NCBI GenBank assembly: GCA_000697335.1
Contig: JNEM01013325.1
Location: forward strand, 1 to 20,085
Reading direction: 5' to 3'
Origin: Conidiobolus incongruus B7586
Lineage: Eukaryota > Entomophthoromycota > Entomophthoromycetes > Entomophthorales > Conidiobolaceae
DNA: 20,085 nucleotides
Position 1 is the first letter of the stretch. Every line of letters starts with the position of its first letter. The notes beneath the pieces are model-generated. The model was given only the letters and a program-made list of their open reading frames with translations, did not search any database and had not been told where the DNA came from. Made by a program: the position numbers and the translations under genes. Shown one piece after another: positions 1 through 10,149 of this stretch.

Positions 1-87
1 TTTAAGTTTATTTTATTAAATATTAATTAAGTTATTAGAAAAAATATAAATGTTTTTGATTTTATAATTTACTCTTATAGGTTAGTA
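1..87 (+). mobile_element. right end of a Tc1/mariner copy, cut by the window edge
   Basis: These 87 bases align over their whole length with the right end of the complete mariner element at about 2620-2708. They share the block at 20-40, the poly-T run followed by GATTTTAT, and the terminal GGTTAG. The match is roughly 85% by eye. A TA dinucleotide follows at 88-89, as expected of a mariner target duplication. The rest of the element lies outside the window to the left. Its orientation is the same as the element at 734-2708. The match is seen directly; the family follows from the complete copy. Confidence 0.75.
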
Positions 88-89
88 TA

Positions 90-733
90 TATATATATTA
101 AAAATATATAATTTCTTATTAATTTTGTATAAATTTATTTATTTCAAACCAATAATATATTTGAAAAATCAAAAATTAAAAAATTTCCCATTAATTTAAA
201 TTTAACATAATAGTTATTTTTCAGTTTATTTTTTTATATTTTTTAAAATTAATATATTTAAGCTAACTATTAAGTTAGCTTTTAGATTTATTCTAGGTAA
301 AGTTTTATTATATAAGTTGTTAAGATAAGTTAGTTTTTAATATATAATATTTTAATTTAAAATTGATGTTTATATTTTTGGAAGATTAATTTTGTTAGTA
401 AATTTGTTAGATTTATTTAATTAATATGATTGTTCTTTAGTTTTTCTTCTTTCTTTATCAATAGGTTTTTTTTAATTTAACTATTATAAATTACTTAATT
501 TATTTTAATATTTTATATATTTCTTTTAATATTTTTTACCTATATTTAAAATCCATTATATTTTTATAATGAGAATTTAAATTACTAGTATTATATTTAA
601 AGCTATTAAATTCCTTAAATTTTATTTTATTATTTTTTAAAACACTAGGTAATATTTAATATTAATTAAAATTAACCTTATGATTATTAATTAAAGATGG
701 CTCTATCTCTTAACTACCTATGTTATTTAAATA
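90..733. other. AT-rich spacer between two mariner copies, with a possible coding remnant
   Basis: No gene is supported. The stretch is almost pure A/T with many homopolymer runs. It holds a perfect 8-bp-stem hairpin at 261-280 (AGCTAACT, 4-base loop, AGTTAGCT) of unknown meaning. On the minus strand, about 551-648, a short open stretch reads ...KYNTSNLNSHYKNI..., which resembles the TSNL-x2-H core of BED zinc fingers found in hAT transposases. The finger's cysteines are not present, so the assignment is weak. The stretch may be the left part of an older element into which the mariner at 734-2708 inserted. Confidence 0.4.
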
Positions 734-957
734 CACTAACCTACAAAAGTGAGTTATAAAATCAAAAATATATATATATTAATTAATAACTAAAAAAATT
801 ATATATACTAGATTACTTGAAATTATAATATATAATTAAGGTATATTTTTTAATTATAAATAAATATATTTAGATATATATAGTAAACTATTAGCAAAAA
901 TATTAACCTTTAATATTTAACTAAGGTAAGTCATAAATTTGCAGGTTTTTGAGATAA
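734..957 (+). repeat. left terminal inverted repeat of the mariner
   Basis: Reverse complement of 2485-2708, with scattered mismatches that are mainly C/T and G/A differences. The outer block lies at about 734-775 and the inner block at about 905-957. Confidence 0.85.
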
Positions 958-1089
958 AAGGATATATTTAACAATATATAACCATATTTTTTTCCCTCTT
1001 TGTTATTATTTTATATTATATTCTATAGATATACTGAATTTTTTTTATTAGTATTATTATATTTAAATCCCCCTCTAAAAAAATCTACT

Positions 1090-2478
1090 TGTGTATTAAT
1101 CAACTTTATAAAAAAAATAAATTAACTTGTGATATTATTAGAATTACTAGTGTTAGTTAGTTTACTATAGCTAGAGTTATTAAGAATAACAATAAAAAAA
1201 CATTTAAACTTAAACTTAAGTGTGTTAAAATTATAAATAAATATGATAAGAAGTATATTTGTAGGTTAGTTAATATAAGTAAATATAATACTACTATAGA
1301 AATATAGCAGGAATTATAAGATTATACAAGAATATTAATTAGCATTAATACTATTATATGTGTTTTATATTAGTATAGATACTACTTACACTTTAAGAAA
1401 AAACACCCCCAACTAAAAAAATCCTATTGTAAAGTTAAGTGGGAGTTTAAATGTTATTACTAATATTAAATTAAAACTAATTAGAGTAAGGTTATTTAAT
1501 CTAATGAAACAAAATTATACTTTAGTAGATTTAATAAAAAAACTAGATACTGTTAAGAGACTAGTTCTTTAAATTCTTATATACACTTTCATATAATCTA
1601 ATTAACTATAAATTATATGATTAATTTATACTTATATAGTTAAATTAATTGTATAAATAGTATTAAATTATCTAATAAACTAGGTTCCTCTTTTTTCCTC
1701 TCAATTCTTACTATTTTTACTTTTACACTATTTCTAAGATTGAGACTATATTCTGTCAATATTGTAGGATATTGGCATTACCTAATATAAATCTTAATAT
1801 ATCAGTGACTCATCCTAGTTTGAAGCTTAATTAAACTTTGTTTACACTTACACACTACAGCCATGTTATATTACCACATTCTACACCACACTACTTTTAT
1901 ATTAAGTCTTCCTCTGCACTATATTGGTTTAACTACCACTATACTTACAGATACTTTAGAAAAGATATAAAACTATTTTATAACCATTATATTAATTTTA
2001 CCCAAAAGTATAATAGTAGGTTAATTATTATTTAGGGATATATATTGTTTTTAGATGTAGGGTATCTTTGTAAAGTTAATAGGGGAATTAATATTGAGAT
2101 GTATTAAAGTATTTTAAACAATAAATTAAAAAAACTATTGAATAATATAAGCTAAATAAATCTAATATTATTTTCTAGTAAGATAATGTTTTTTATTATA
2201 CTACAGCTTTTACTACCAAATAGCTTAAAAATAACAAGATAATAGTTATGAAGTAGTTTTTTTAATTTCTTAACCTTAATCTAATTAAACACCTTTGGGA
2301 TTAATTAAAAAAAGCTACTAAAGCTTTCCCCTTAGTTATAGATTTAAATCAACTTTAGGAATATCTTCAAAAAGGATAAAACAAGATTAACCTTTCTTAG
2401 TGTAAAAAGTTAGTTGATTCTATACCCTACAAACTTAAAGAAGTTAGAAAAGCTAAAGATAGATACACTAGGTTTTAA
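1090..2478 (+). pseudogene. decayed Tc1/mariner DDE transposase
   Basis: This is the relic of the transposase that would cut and paste the element. The N-terminal DNA-binding part is recognisable around 1230-1430 (DKKYICRLVNISKYNTT, then the KKKTPPTKK segment that precedes the catalytic domain). The first catalytic motif, normally SDET, reads SNET at 1500-1511. The second, normally QQDN, keeps its aspartate (2182-2184) but both glutamines are stops. The third, normally PDLNPIEHLWD, reads LNLNLIKHLWD with Asn at 2272-2274. The tail ...KLVDSIPYKLKEVRKAKDRY, ending at the stop at 2476-2478, is typical of fungal Tc1 proteins. Many internal stops fall where the family has Gln or Trp. About 350-400 nt of additional sequence separates the first motif from the part of the catalytic core that resumes near 1930. 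Two of three catalytic acids are gone, so it is inactive. Confidence 0.88.
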
Positions 2479-2484
2479 TTTTTT

Positions 2485-2708
2485 TTTATCACCAAAAACC
2501 TATAAATTTATAACTCACCCTAGGTGAAATTTAAAGGTTTATATTTTAGTCAATTAATAGCTAAATATCATCTTTTAATGATATATATAATTAATAAATA
2601 TAATAGATTTTAATTATTTAATTTAGATTTATTTCATTAAATATTAATTAAGTTATTAGTAAATATATAAGTATTTTTGATTTTATGACTCATTTTTGCA
2701 GGTTAGTG
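2485..2708 (-). repeat. right terminal inverted repeat of the mariner
   Basis: Partner of 734-957. It begins just after the transposase stop codon and ends GGTTAGTG before the TA at 2709-2710. The same sequence closes the truncated copy at 1-87. Confidence 0.85.
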
Positions 2709-2710
2709 TA

Positions 2711-4200
2711 TTAGTTATAATTATAATTCAATTATATTTTGATTATTTAAGGAATTTTAAGTATTTTATAATTTTGTTATATTTGTTTTAATTAACTATA
2801 ATTAATATATCTTAATTTATTATAATTATATTTATTGCAATTAGTTAAGTTACCATACTTATATTTATATAATATTATATAAATTATATTACTTTTAAGA
2901 TAAGTTGTGCTATTTAAACCTATAATATTTAATTCTTTTAAATCCCTTCTTTTAATATTCTATATTTACTTTTATTTTGTTAAAAATATTTTAAATTAAT
3001 AAACTTTCTCTTTAAGTTCTTTTAGTAATTATTTTATAATATTTTCATAAAATTATTTTAAGAATATATGTATTTTTTTCTTAAGTCCCTTTAAAATAGT
3101 CATATGAATATCAATAATTTTTAAATTATTAAGATTTTTAAATCTCATAACCATTTTATTGATAAAATTACTTATAGATTTATTCTAATTATTTTTAGTT
3201 TATTTAATTAAAAACTTAAATTTCTTTCTTTATAATATTTAAACTATTTAATAAATTCTTGTTTAAATACTTTTTATATTTTGATTTCTATTCCTTAAAT
3301 AACTAAATCTATGTTTTAAAATTGTTAGTTTTAACTAATCTAAAGCTTTAAATTATTTTTTTAAAATTATCTTAATTTATTTATATAATAGTTTTAATTT
3401 TCTTAATATAGAATTAATAATTATTTTCACTTTTAAAATTTAGATAATTTTTTTAGGTCTTTTATAATTTCTTAAACTTTTACCATCTTATATTTTATTA
3501 TAAAATGCTTTATAAAATTAAAACACAGAAGAGTTATTTTTGAAATTAGCTTGTTTTTTAAGTGTTTAAGTCCTTAAGTTTTCTTATATCTTTTAAATAT
3601 ATTTTTTTTAAATGAGTTGAACCTTTTTCTCTAATTTATTCTTTGTGTTTTTTTATTTTTTCTATTTGTTAGTCAACTAAAATTTAAATTTCTTTAGATA
3701 AACCATTGATTACATTTAATATTAACCCTATTGTTATATTTATAGTCTTTAATCTAATAATATTAATGATTTAAATATTAAATGAAGATAATCTTAAATT
3801 ATTATCTTTTTGATTTTTTTTAGTTATAGTTTTCTTATTTACATATATAATAGTTTTAAATATAATAATAAGGAAAAAAATAGTAAAATGTAGTAGTTAT
3901 AATAATCTATTATCAATACTATATATTAGTATTTCTTTAATATCTAAATTAATATCCTTTTATAAAATCTAACAATTACTTTAATTCTCCACCAATTAAT
4001 ATTAAGTTTTTATAAGTTTTGGGAATCAAAGATCATAGTTAAATTAATACTTATAATATAATTTAGTAAACTATTTATTAATCCTGCTCTTTAATATACT
4101 AGGACTATATGTACTAAAAATTATTATTAAGATGTTATAATAGAATATTCAAAGAAAAAAATTATTTATTAATCTTAACACTTTAGAGTTTAAATAATTT
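2711..4200 (-). other. very AT-rich stretch, possible fossil retroelement (gag-like), broken
   Basis: No intact gene is present. On the minus strand, roughly 2880-3330, short protein-like segments (for example one containing FINKMVMRFKNLNNLKIIDI) have the look of a retrotransposon gag helical region. No reverse transcriptase, integrase or terminal repeats were recognised, so family membership is a guess. It is broken many times and appears old. The stretch abuts the mariner at 2710, which may have inserted into it. Confidence 0.25.
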
Positions 4201-4639
4201 ATTCAGTGAGTGACATAGGTTTTGAATAAATTCTAATAAAGGAGCTAAAGAGTATCACTTGATTATAGACTAACAATTATACTATGAGCAGGGGGTAATA
4301 TGAACCTAACTATCAGATCTAGATAAATAGATATTTTTAGAATATAATAATTATTAAATCAATATCAAATTATTAAGTGAATAGCATACATCTGCTCAAA
4401 TTATATTGATTAGATAAATTTTTATAAACATGCATTCTATATTTAATACTGATACCTTTATATATTTATATATCCTTAAAACAAAGTAACTATAAATTTA
4501 ATTCAAATATATATACTCAACTCAATTATTCATTACTTGCCTATTAATTCATATCCAGACTTTAACATGAATTTATCTAGAGAGAATATTGATAAAAATA
4601 ATTTAAAAAATATGTTAATTTCATTAATCTGTGTTTATT
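4201..4639. other. spacer downstream of array copy 1
   Basis: No gene, RNA or repeat was recognised. Base composition becomes slightly less extreme than in 1-4200, marking the transition into the gene array. Confidence 0.5.
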
Positions 4640-6231
4640 TGTTTCTTTTAGAGTATTAAATATTTGGGAGATATATTGAAATAATGAAGTGCTGCAAAAT
4701 GAGTACAATTAAAAAAATGGATTATCAGGGTCGGATTCGTTGAGGGATTTGAATATTGCATGTTAATGGTTCAGTCTGATCAGCTATTCATCAAGTTTGC
4801 GGCCTTGGTTTGTATTTTATAAAATTTTTGATATTTTTTTATATCTTTTAACTATAAATAATATTTCAATTGATTTTCGTACATTGATATTCTGGATTGG
4901 TATTGGTTATATTTTGCTTTCAAGGATCGATAAATTTCCATATATTTGTCAAAAACATTGAAAATGCTCTGAAGCCTTCGATTCCAACTGGTATTAAATG
5001 TTGAGCTTTCTACCTTATAAAAAGATAGGAACTATATCAAATTCATAAATCCATTCGCAAATTTATGATTTTTCTTCATACACAGAATAATCTTGGTTTT
5101 CCTCTAAAGTTGAATAATTTACAAATCAGTCAAAATTTGAAATCAACCACATTGGCTAGTAAAGATTCTGATCAGATACACCAAATTCTATTAGGTAGCT
5201 GAGATGAAAATGATGAGATCCAGGTAGAGATATATCATTAGTTCTGATTATGGAAAAAAGTAATTTTCGATTATTTACGATCAAGAGGAGGGAATTTCTT
5301 ATTGTCTAAATGAAATTCTAGGGAGTAGCTCATTTGACTGTGTTGAGCTTGGCAGATTTTCGTAAAATTCATATCACCATCCCAACATTCGGTAAAGACA
5401 TGTATAACCAATATTAGTAAGCTATAAATACCGCTTGTTTTGATCATGTTTTTAATATATTGCTCCAAGTATCTTTTCATATACGATTTCTGCTCTTACA
5501 GTTGCTGGATTTGGAATTTATATCCACAACAATAGAGAGCTGATAATAAATATGGCAAAGTTTCTTTGAATTAAAAAGATTTAATACTGAAAATTGGATA
5601 TTTCTGATAGAATTCTTTGAAATAAATATTGATTAACTGATTCTGGAAGCTTTACTGGATTAAGCGCTCAGTAAGAAGCGCGAGAGGAAATGGGACAAAC
5701 TATTCATTACATTGCAAACCGGATGTGATTCAGATTTTTGTATTTCAATCAAGTATCTTTATTTGAAAGTATTTTGAATTCCAGTCATAATAGATAAATA
5801 AGATAATAAAAGCTTATTTTTAAATTTTATTACATAACTTTGGAATTCCTCGCAATCTCAAAATTCTTTGAAAATGAGCAAACTATATAAATCAGTAAGA
5901 TCTAGGAATTGTTTAAATTCTGCTTAAAGCCAATAGTGTTAAGAAAAATGATTCTGTATAATAAAAGGTTAAATATCTGATCCTGTTTTTGTTAATTTAG
6001 TTATAGCCTATAAATAAGTGAACAAGGTTTAAAAAATACTTGAAACTTTAAACATTCAACTATTATTATGAAATTTATAGTTATATAATGTGAGCTCAAT
6101 TTCTATATCATTCCATTTATTGCCTAACTTCTTCAATTTTCAAAATGTATACTGATGTCCCTAGTTTTAATTAGCCCAGTTTTAAAACATATACAAAGTT
6201 TATACTGTAAAATATTATTTTTCAAATCCAT
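4640..6231 (-). pseudogene. array copy 1: pseudogene of the zinc-module / fungal_trans-like family
   Basis: Homologous to copy 2 (6962-8664) along its length but broken. The start codon survives at 6229-6231. The first exon reads MDLKNNILQYKLC... and then loses the second Cys-x2-Cys pair. After a frame change it resumes with KKLGNKW... and YNYKFHN, matching copy 2. In the large exon, about 5600-5700 matches the LPIPLARPLQLL...FWDELVDIYF segment. Positions 5271-5480 match the segment ending GLHLD..K.SPLDR, including the CQA..SQMSY motif. At about 4680-4800 the C-terminal part (HFAAL) is recognisable. The exact 3' end is uncertain. It was an ordinary host gene of the array, now disabled by several stops and frame changes. 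Similarity is closest to copy 2, which suggests these two neighbours arose from a local duplication. Confidence 0.8.
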
Positions 6232-6961
6232 TATAGTTTGAGGATTGATATGAACATGTTTATATTAATTATAAATGATCAGGAAACTGGAATTAGAATT
6301 ATAAGTCAGATCCAATTCTCATTCACTTTAAAAATTCTGATTTTTTTTGTAATTTAATCTATTTGATAAAGGATTTAATATTTTTATTAAATACTAATTT
6401 TAACAAAAAGAAATCACTTAAAAAATAGAATAAATATATTGATTCGAAAATTATAATAATATGAGTTTATATTATTTATTTATTAATATAAGCATATATA
6501 TTGAAATTAATAAAAATTTTAAAATAATAGGAGATATCTGCCTTTCAAAATTTTAAAAAATACTAATAAAAACTTCAATGAAAATATTTAATAAATTGAA
6601 AATTTATTAATTTCAAATAAAATAGTATAAATTATATAAAATTACTAAATTATGTTTATAGAAAAAAATTATATCTTTCATTGATATATTATACTTTTCA
6701 TAATACTTCTAACAAAAAAATCTATTAATATCTCCATTTAAATGGGTATAATTTGATACATTTTGAATATATTGAATCAGCTTATTAAGAAATTAGCATT
6801 ATCACTTTAAATTATATGTTGTATATTTTATTTTAAATATGTGAAATATGTCATTAATATTTAAAAATTTTTAATTTGAAAGAGAATTTATAAATATACA
6901 TAATAAAAAACATAAATATCATTGAATAATAGCATGTATATTACAATAATAAATTTAAGAT
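6232..6961. other. AT-rich intergenic spacer between copies 1 and 2
   Basis: Nothing recognisable as a gene. It should hold the 3' flank of copy 2 and the promoter of copy 1 before it decayed. No element could be assigned. Confidence 0.5.
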
Positions 6962-8664
6962 TTATTTTTGAATTAATTCATAACCTCTTTTTAACACTAA
7001 ATAATTTAATGAAAATATGGAAAAGAAATGATTCGATATATAATTGAAAATTTCATCCAACTGCTCTTTTATCTCCTTCTTATGAGTTGGTAGGCATTTG
7101 GGATAAATGTTAAGGAGATGAAGTGCGGCTGAATGAGCATGATATTGGAAGAATACGTTATAGTCATCGGATTCAGCGAGTGGTTTGAATAGCGCACGAC
7201 AATGGTTTAATATAATCATATATTGATCTGGTTTGAGACCTTGATTCTTATGTTTTAAAATTTCATACATTTGTAACATCGCATAATGATAGTACATTTT
7301 GGCTTGATTTTCATAATTCAATATAATGGATTCGTATTGATTGTATCTAATTTTCAAACATCTATAAGCTTGTATACATTGGTCCAATATGATTGAAACA
7401 GTGTGAATCCTTTGGTTCCAACTCTCATTAAATGACGTGCTATCCTCCTTATAAAAAGATGGAAACCAAACCAATTCAGCACATCTATGAATAAATTTTT
7501 GATATTCTGTAATACAAACTGAATATACATAATTTTCATCAGGAGTTGAAAAATTTATAATGGTGTTAGAATCTGGTGTCTGCCATTTTGATTGGAAAAA
7601 GCTTTCATCAAATTCACCAGACTCTGTTAGATAACAGGGGACAAAGTCGTGAGATCCAGTTATAACAATATTGAGGTATTTAATAGTATAAAAAAGCAAT
7701 TTTCGATTATAACGATCAAGAGGAGATAATTTTTTACAATCTAAATGGAGGCCTAATGCGTAGCTCATTCGAGTGAGATGTGCTTGGCAACTTTTCGCGA
7801 TATCCATTTCATTGTCCCAATATTTGCTAAAGGCATATATAAATAACGCTTGAGCGTTAGGAATGCTGATAGTTTTGATTACTTTTTTAATGCAATTCTC
7901 TGAATATTTCTTCATATATGATTTCAGCACCTGAGGTTGTTCGATTTGATATCGAAATCCACAGTAATAAATTGCTGATAATAAGGATGGTGAAACTGTT
8001 TTAATATCAAACGACTTAATGCTAAACATTGGAAATGCTGGAAAAAATTCTTTAAAATATATATCCACTAATTCATCCCAAAAACTTTGTTGGCATAAAA
8101 GCTGTAGCGGACGTGCAAGAGGTATGGGCAAATATTGTGTGATTGAATTGCATACTGGGGGAAGCTCGGGAATTCGACTTTCAATTAAATGTTGAAATTT
8201 GGGAGTATTTTGTATTCCTGGTATACATGAACTAATAAAATAATAAAAGCTAACCCTTTCCGATTTTACAATATAATTTGTGAAATGGTCTAAATCTCGA
8301 AATTCTTCCCAAGCTGGTAGAGTATAACTATTTAGCTCATAATAATTATTTAAATCCTTATGTGGGTCTAAATTTCTAATACATAAGGAATTTTCTAATT
8401 GTGAATTAATATTTATAATTGCCTTGACATAATATTATTTATACCTTTAATTAGGTTAACAGGATTTAATAAAATCCTTGAAGATTTTAATTTTCGAATA
8501 TCATTATGAAATTTATAGCTATATATTTTAGGCTCGATATTTTTATTCGGTTTGTTTCCTATTTTCTTTGGTTTACAAACTTTACAATAACCATTCGTTC
8601 TAACTAATCCAGTATTACATTGTATACAAAGCTCATATCGCAAGATATCCGATTCTATGCTCAT
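6962..8664 (-). CDS. array copy 2: probable fungal transcription factor with an N-terminal four-cysteine module (spliced, intact)
   Basis: Exon 1 is 8445-8664 and exon 2 is 6962-8394, joined by a 50-nt GT-AG intron in phase 1. The joined frame is open for 550 residues. The ATG at 8664 was chosen because it precedes the conserved cysteine module. Cys13-x2-Cys16 and Cys27-x2-Cys30, followed by a basic KPKK stretch, probably bind one zinc and contact DNA. Residues about 162-360 resemble the middle homology region of fungal Zn2Cys6 regulators: the LPIPLARPLQLL segment, FWDELVDIYF near 178, RMSYALGLHLD at 282-292, then SPLDRYNRK at 297-305 and NFSTPDENY near 354. There is no signal peptide or clear membrane segment, so a nuclear role is inferred. 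The usual six-cysteine cluster is absent. The regulated genes are unknown. It could instead be a non-DNA-binding relative. Gene structure is well supported, function moderately. Confidence 0.85.
8395..8444 (-). other. intron of copy 2 (50 nt, phase 1)
   Basis: Minus strand begins GTATAAAT and ends AATTAG. Splicing creates NLIK-ENSL, matching LI-DNSL in copy 4 and NNS in copy 6 at the same position and phase. A TTAAT-type branch site is present near the 3' end. Confidence 0.85.
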
Positions 8665-10149
8665 ATTAGAAATATCAAAATCAATATTGAATTATTTTGA
8701 TTATCTAAAAGAACAAAAAATTAAATTTGTCATTTTCTAATTTATATTTAATAATATTTTGACTAATTTGGATATGATTTGTTTGTGATTTCCTTTTTAT
8801 GTTGTTTTCAATTAATAATTAAATTTAATATTATTATGGGATCAATTCTTAAAATTCTTGTTATTCAATTTCGTATCAACCAAATCCATAGGAAAAAAAA
8901 TAAAAGTATAAAAATAAACAATAAAAACTGTTAAATATTGTATCATATAGCTAAAATAAAATCGAATTTTAGCAGACACAAATTATGCTTAAATTTGAAT
9001 TGTATTATAAAATTTTTTTCAGTGCTTATTCAATTATAATTAATTAAATCAGTTGGCTGACTTTTCACAAATTTAATCAAATATCCACGATTAAATTCAA
9101 ATCAATGCAAAATACGATATCTATATATTAAAACATTGACATTAATATATATACCTTGAATAATCAACATATTAAATATACTATTTGATATCTATATTTT
9201 TTATTTAAATTTACATATTTTTGTTGAAATTTTTCTATATTAAATATGCTTCCAATGAATAAAATAAAAGTAATTTATTGAAAGGATAATTCAATCCTAA
9301 AATTCCTAATATACGTTTTGAATCTATAAATGTAAATTATAAAATATATTGATGAAAGGTAAATTAGAAAGTAAAGTTTTCAATTTAAACATAAATAAAA
9401 TAAAAATGATGCAGTTAAAGATATTTTATATATTAATAAAATGAATACACAAATCATTATGAAATTTATCATTATAACCATTTTGATGATATATTTTATT
9501 TTTGATTCTTAAAATAACCATCTATATTATGAATACACTAAATTATTTTCTCCAAACATGAAATTTAATATCAAATTTTTCTTTAAATTTTGACAACAGT
9601 TGAATAAATCAAATACCCAATTTAATAACATAATCATCATAGTAACACTTATGGAAAATGAAATATCTTAAATTTTAGTATATAAATATTAATTCATCTT
9701 TGTTATAATTAATCTTTATATTTAATTATTTAGAATATTTTTTTATTAATTATCAAAATATGAGTTCATAATATTACACTATTGTATGAATAAATATATA
9801 AGAAAATTTTAATTGTGATATTAAACAAATTTATTAAGTTGTCAATTTAAATAATTAATCTGCATTGTGTGGCATATTAGTATAGGTATTTAATCTCAAC
9901 TATTACGCCAATTTAACAAAATAGGGGACAAATTAAGTGATCTTAACCAGTTAATCTAATCAATTATATTTTTTTAAAGTTGAATTTAATATGAAAAAAT
10001 TGAAAATTTTTTAAATAGTTGTAATATTTATTAATAATTATATTAAATTTAAACAATTTTTAAATATTAGACTATTCAAATTATCTTGAAGTAAGTATTT
10101 AATATTGATTAAATTCATTAGCTTATCCAAACTAAATTAATAGTCTATT
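8665..10149. other. long AT-rich spacer, no gene seen
   Basis: No open frame or repeat could be supported over about 1.5 kb. The part just above 8665 should contain the promoter of copy 2. A TATA-like motif would not be informative in sequence this AT-rich. Confidence 0.5.

Larger units (their letters stand above)
734..2708 (+). mobile_element. degenerate Tc1/mariner DNA transposon with long terminal inverted repeats
   Basis: The two ends form an inverted repeat of about 224 bp (734-957 and 2485-2708). Both outer tips begin CACTAACCT after a TA (732-733 and 2709-2710), the standard Tc1/mariner target duplication. Each repeat has two well conserved blocks, an outer one around CCTGCAAAAATGAGTCAT and an inner one around GTGAGTCATAAATTTGCAGG. 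This recalls the outer and inner transposase-binding sites of IR/DR-type Tc1 elements. The interior holds a plus-strand transposase relic. The length of 1,975 bp is normal for the superfamily apart from extra sequence inside the transposase. The element cannot be active on its own. Confidence 0.9.

Noticed and set aside
1838-2035. Independent 65-residue plus-strand gene
   Set aside because: It reads in frame into the transposase relic (the NHYINFTQKYN part), so it is a piece of the mariner.
4203-4240. hAT-like terminal repeat (CAGTG start)
   Set aside because: No partner end or 8-bp target duplication was found; the match is too short in AT-rich DNA.
6962-8131. A 389-codon gene starting at 8131
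   Set aside because: The codon there is TTG (Leu). The frame continues upstream to a conserved splice junction and a first exon, so this is the inner part of copy 2.
8445-8664. Classic Zn2Cys6 binuclear cluster
   Set aside because: Only four cysteines in two C-x2-C pairs; the third and sixth cysteines of the standard cluster are missing in every copy.
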